From assembly GCA_030831375.1 (NCBI GenBank), contig JAURLF010000160.1, forward strand, positions 1 through 7,032: a DNA stretch of 7,032 nucleotides, in the 5' to 3' direction. A model generated the notes under the pieces. That model searched no databases and was not told the DNA's origin. It worked only from the letters and a program-made list of their open reading frames with translations. Position numbers and translations under genes: made by a program. This stretch comes from Gaiellales bacterium. GTDB taxonomy: Bacteria; Actinomycetota; Thermoleophilia; Gaiellales; F1-60-MAGs149. Positions 5,567 to 7,032 of this stretch are shown piece after piece. Position 1 is the first letter of the stretch. Each line of letters starts with the position of its first letter.

Positions 5567-6445
5567 GCCGCCGAACTCCGCGGGGTGTCGAAGCGCTTCG
5601 GCTCCTTCGTCGCCCTCGACGCGATCGACCTCGCCGTCTCCCCGGGCGAGATCCGCGGCTTCCTCGGACCCAACGGCGCGGGCAAGACGACGGCGATGCG
5701 GATCCTCGTCGGCCTCCTGCGCGCCGACGGCGGCGACGTGACGCTGCTCGGCGGCGACCCCTGGTCCGAGCCGGGCGTGCGCGCCGAGCTCGGGTTCCTG
5801 CCATCCGACCCGGGCCTGTACGGGCGCATGCGCGGCCGCGACCTGCTCGACCACTTCGCCGCCCTCTCGGAACGCGCGCCCGTGCTGCGCGAGGCCGCGT
5901 GCGCGCACCTGCGCATGACCGACGAGGACCTCGCGCGCCCCGTGCGCGCCTACTCGAAGGGCATGCGCCAGAAGCTCGGCGTGCTGCAGGCCGTGCAGCA
6001 CGACCCCGCCCTCTTGATCCTCGACGAGCCCGGCGAGGGCCTCGACCCGCTCGTCATGAGCGGGCTGGTCGCGCTCCTGCGCGACCGCCGCGACGCGGGC
6101 CGCGCCATCCTCTTCTCGAGCCACGTCCTCGCCGAGGTCGAGGCGCTCTGCGACGCCGTCACGATGATCCGCGGAGGCCGGATCGTCGGCGCCGGCACGA
6201 TCGGCGAGATCGCCCAGCGCCGCTCGCGCCGGGTCGTCGTCGAGGTCGCCGACCCCGCGGTCGCGATCGAGCTGCCGGGCTGCGAGCCGGTCGACCGCAC
6301 GGGCGCGCGCGCGACGTTCTCGCACCACGGCGAGATCGGGCCGCTGCTCGCGGCCCTCGCGGCGCTCGACCCCGTCGACGTGCGCATCCAGGAGGCCTCG
6401 CTCGACGAGGTGTTCATGGAGTACTACGGCGAGGCGGCCCCGTGA
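5558..6445 (+). CDS. ABC exporter ATP-binding protein (CcmA/DrrA-type, ABC-2 subfamily)
   Basis: Cytoplasmic ATPase subunit powering the membrane protein encoded next to it. The 295-residue protein shows Walker A GPNGAGKTT (37-45), the signature YSKGMRQKL (132-140; the ABC-2 exporter form of LSGGQ), Walker B LLILDEP with catalytic E157 (152-158), D-loop GLDP (161-164) and the switch H189 in SSHVL. At the Q-loop (LGFLPSDPGLYGRM, about 78-91) the usual Gln is Ser83. The C-terminal SLDEVFMEYYG (281-291) is typical of single-domain ATPases paired with ABC-2 permeases. I chose the GTG at 5558 because it follows a purine run and gives MPPAAELRGVSKRFG; the frame is open to a TTG at 5519, which would add an unlikely tail. 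Divergent from the E2 operon, and its TGA overlaps the permease start (GTGA), so the two are co-translated. The substrate cannot be inferred. Confidence 0.92.
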   Translation: MPPAAELRGVSKRFGSFVALDAIDLAVSPGEIRGFLGPNGAGKTTAMRILVGLLRADGGDVTLLGGDPWSEPGVRAELGFLPSDPGLYGRMRGRDLLDHFAALSERAPVLREAACAHLRMTDEDLARPVRAYSKGMRQKLGVLQAVQHDPALLILDEPGEGLDPLVMSGLVALLRDRRDAGRAILFSSHVLAEVEALCDAVTMIRGGRIVGAGTIGEIAQRRSRRVVVEVADPAVAIELPGCEPVDRTGARATFSHHGEIGPLLAALAALDPVDVRIQEASLDEVFMEYYGEAAP

Positions 6446-7032
6446 GCGGTCCCCTGATCCGGCGGCTCGTGGCCGAGCAGCGCGTGCGGCTGCCGCTCGA
6501 GGTGCTCCTGATCGCCGCCTGGGGCTTCCTGCTGGTGGCGGTCTTCGCGACCAGCGAGATGTTCACGGCCCAGCTCGAGGCGCAGGCGAACGAGTTCGGC
6601 GACCTGCTCGACCTGGTCGGGATCGACCCGCTCGCTCAGTGGGCGTCCGTCGGCTTCGAGCACCCGATCTTCCTGCTCGGCGGCGGCCTCTTCAGCGTCG
6701 GGCTCGGCGTCCGCGCGATCGCGGGCGAGCTCGAGGCGGGCTCGCTCGCCCTCGCCCTGGCCCGGCCCCTGTCGCGCGGACGCTGGTACGCGTCCCACCT
6801 GGCCGTGCTCGTGCCGGGCTGCCTGCTGCTCGGCGAGGCGTACGCGATCGGCTGCCTCGTGGCGATCGGCGTGACCGACCCGATCGGCGAGATCGCACCG
6901 TGGACGATGCTCGTCGCCGGCGCGCAGGGCGGGCTGCTCCTGCTCGCCCTCGGCGCGCTCGGGTTCCTGTTCTCCTCGTTCGCGTCCGAGCGGGGCCGCG
7001 CGCTCGCCTGGTCCGTCGGCGTGATCGTCGTC
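6442..7032 (+). CDS. ABC-2-type transporter permease, 3'-truncated by window edge
   Basis: Membrane partner of the ATPase just upstream. The GTG at 6442 overlaps the ATPase stop (GTGA), and the frame stays open to the window end (197 residues seen, beginning MSGPLIRRLVAEQRVRLPLE). Hydrophobic segments lie at about 19-37, 74-94, 119-143, 155-178 and from 187 on. Between the second and third is AGELEAGSLALALARPLSRGRWYASHL-type sequence (94-120), which matches the ABC-2 permease pattern AGExExGTLxLLLAxPxSRxxxxxxK seen in NosY and related proteins. A polar, outward-looking loop follows the first helix (about 38-73). The rest of the protein, probably one or more further helices, is outside the window. 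The two proteins would form a homodimeric-permease exporter; the cargo is unknown. Confidence 0.83.
   Translation, partial: MSGPLIRRLVAEQRVRLPLEVLLIAAWGFLLVAVFATSEMFTAQLEAQANEFGDLLDLVGIDPLAQWASVGFEHPIFLLGGGLFSVGLGVRAIAGELEAGSLALALARPLSRGRWYASHLAVLVPGCLLLGEAYAIGCLVAIGVTDPIGEIAPWTMLVAGAQGGLLLLALGALGFLFSSFASERGRALAWSVGVIVV

Noticed and set aside
5452..5916. In-frame upstream extension of E2 (about 155 residues)
   Set aside because: The AGGAGG seven nt before ATG 5451 and the lipoyl domain beginning right after it fix the start. The extension is Arg/Ser/Pro-rich and overlaps the ABC gene on the other strand.
4763..6328. 521-residue minus-strand frame spanning the E2 start and the ABC ATPase
   Set aside because: It runs across two well-supported genes in another frame and the divergent promoter region, and is an Arg/Asp/Gly-rich shadow.
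1..7032. Search for tRNA, CRISPR, IS ends, toxin-antitoxin pairs or phage defence genes
   Set aside because: No direct repeat array, tRNA-like cloverleaf, transposase or small paired genes were found. Gene spacing is tight and base composition looks uniform by eye.

Overview
The window is a compact, very GC-rich piece of bacterial chromosome (by eye well over 70% G+C, with almost every third codon position G or C). Several starts are GTG, genes overlap by 4 nt, and one start has no Shine-Dalgarno sequence but sits just behind a TAGGCT hexamer. Together with the protein styles (an E2 acyltransferase with Ala/Pro linkers, a DrrA-like ABC ATPase, a DUF418 protein) this suggests a high-GC actinobacterium. 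A Thermoleophilia/Solirubrobacterales-type organism is my best guess; this is inference and no species is identified. There are no RNA genes, insertion sequences, CRISPR arrays or prophage genes, and no gene-free stretch longer than about 110 bases.

Layout. (1) Bases 1-1116, plus strand: the 3' part of a DUF418/YeiB-type membrane protein whose start lies outside the window. (2) 1145-2026, plus: homoserine kinase (thrB), apparently leaderless, with no thrC or hom beside it. (3) 2027-2089: a short convergent spacer holding a strong imperfect hairpin, probably a shared terminator. (4) 5451 down to 2090, minus: a tight four-gene operon in transcription order: 2-oxo acid dehydrogenase E2 (lipoyl acyltransferase), lipB (octanoyltransferase), a small VOC/glyoxalase-fold protein, lipA (lipoyl synthase). 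The first two junctions are 4-nt GTGA overlaps and the third is a 1-nt gap. (5) 5452-5557: a divergent intergenic region with the E2 Shine-Dalgarno, an 11-bp palindrome, and a GC hairpin around the start of the next gene. (6) 5558-6445 and 6442-7032, plus: an ABC exporter ATPase and its ABC-2-type permease, overlapping by GTGA; the permease runs off the right edge.

How the genes work together. The minus-strand operon joins a protein that must carry lipoate (E2, lipoyl-lysine in its N-terminal domain) with the two enzymes of de novo lipoylation: LipB places octanoate on the lysine and LipA inserts two sulfurs. The client and its modification pathway are thus translationally coupled. The VOC protein between lipB and lipA has no assigned role and is the least explained member. 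The ABC pair forms a separate export unit with unknown substrate. thrB is a threonine-biosynthesis gene away from its usual partners. The region is mostly ordinary core metabolism; I see no strong sign of a new defence or mobile system.
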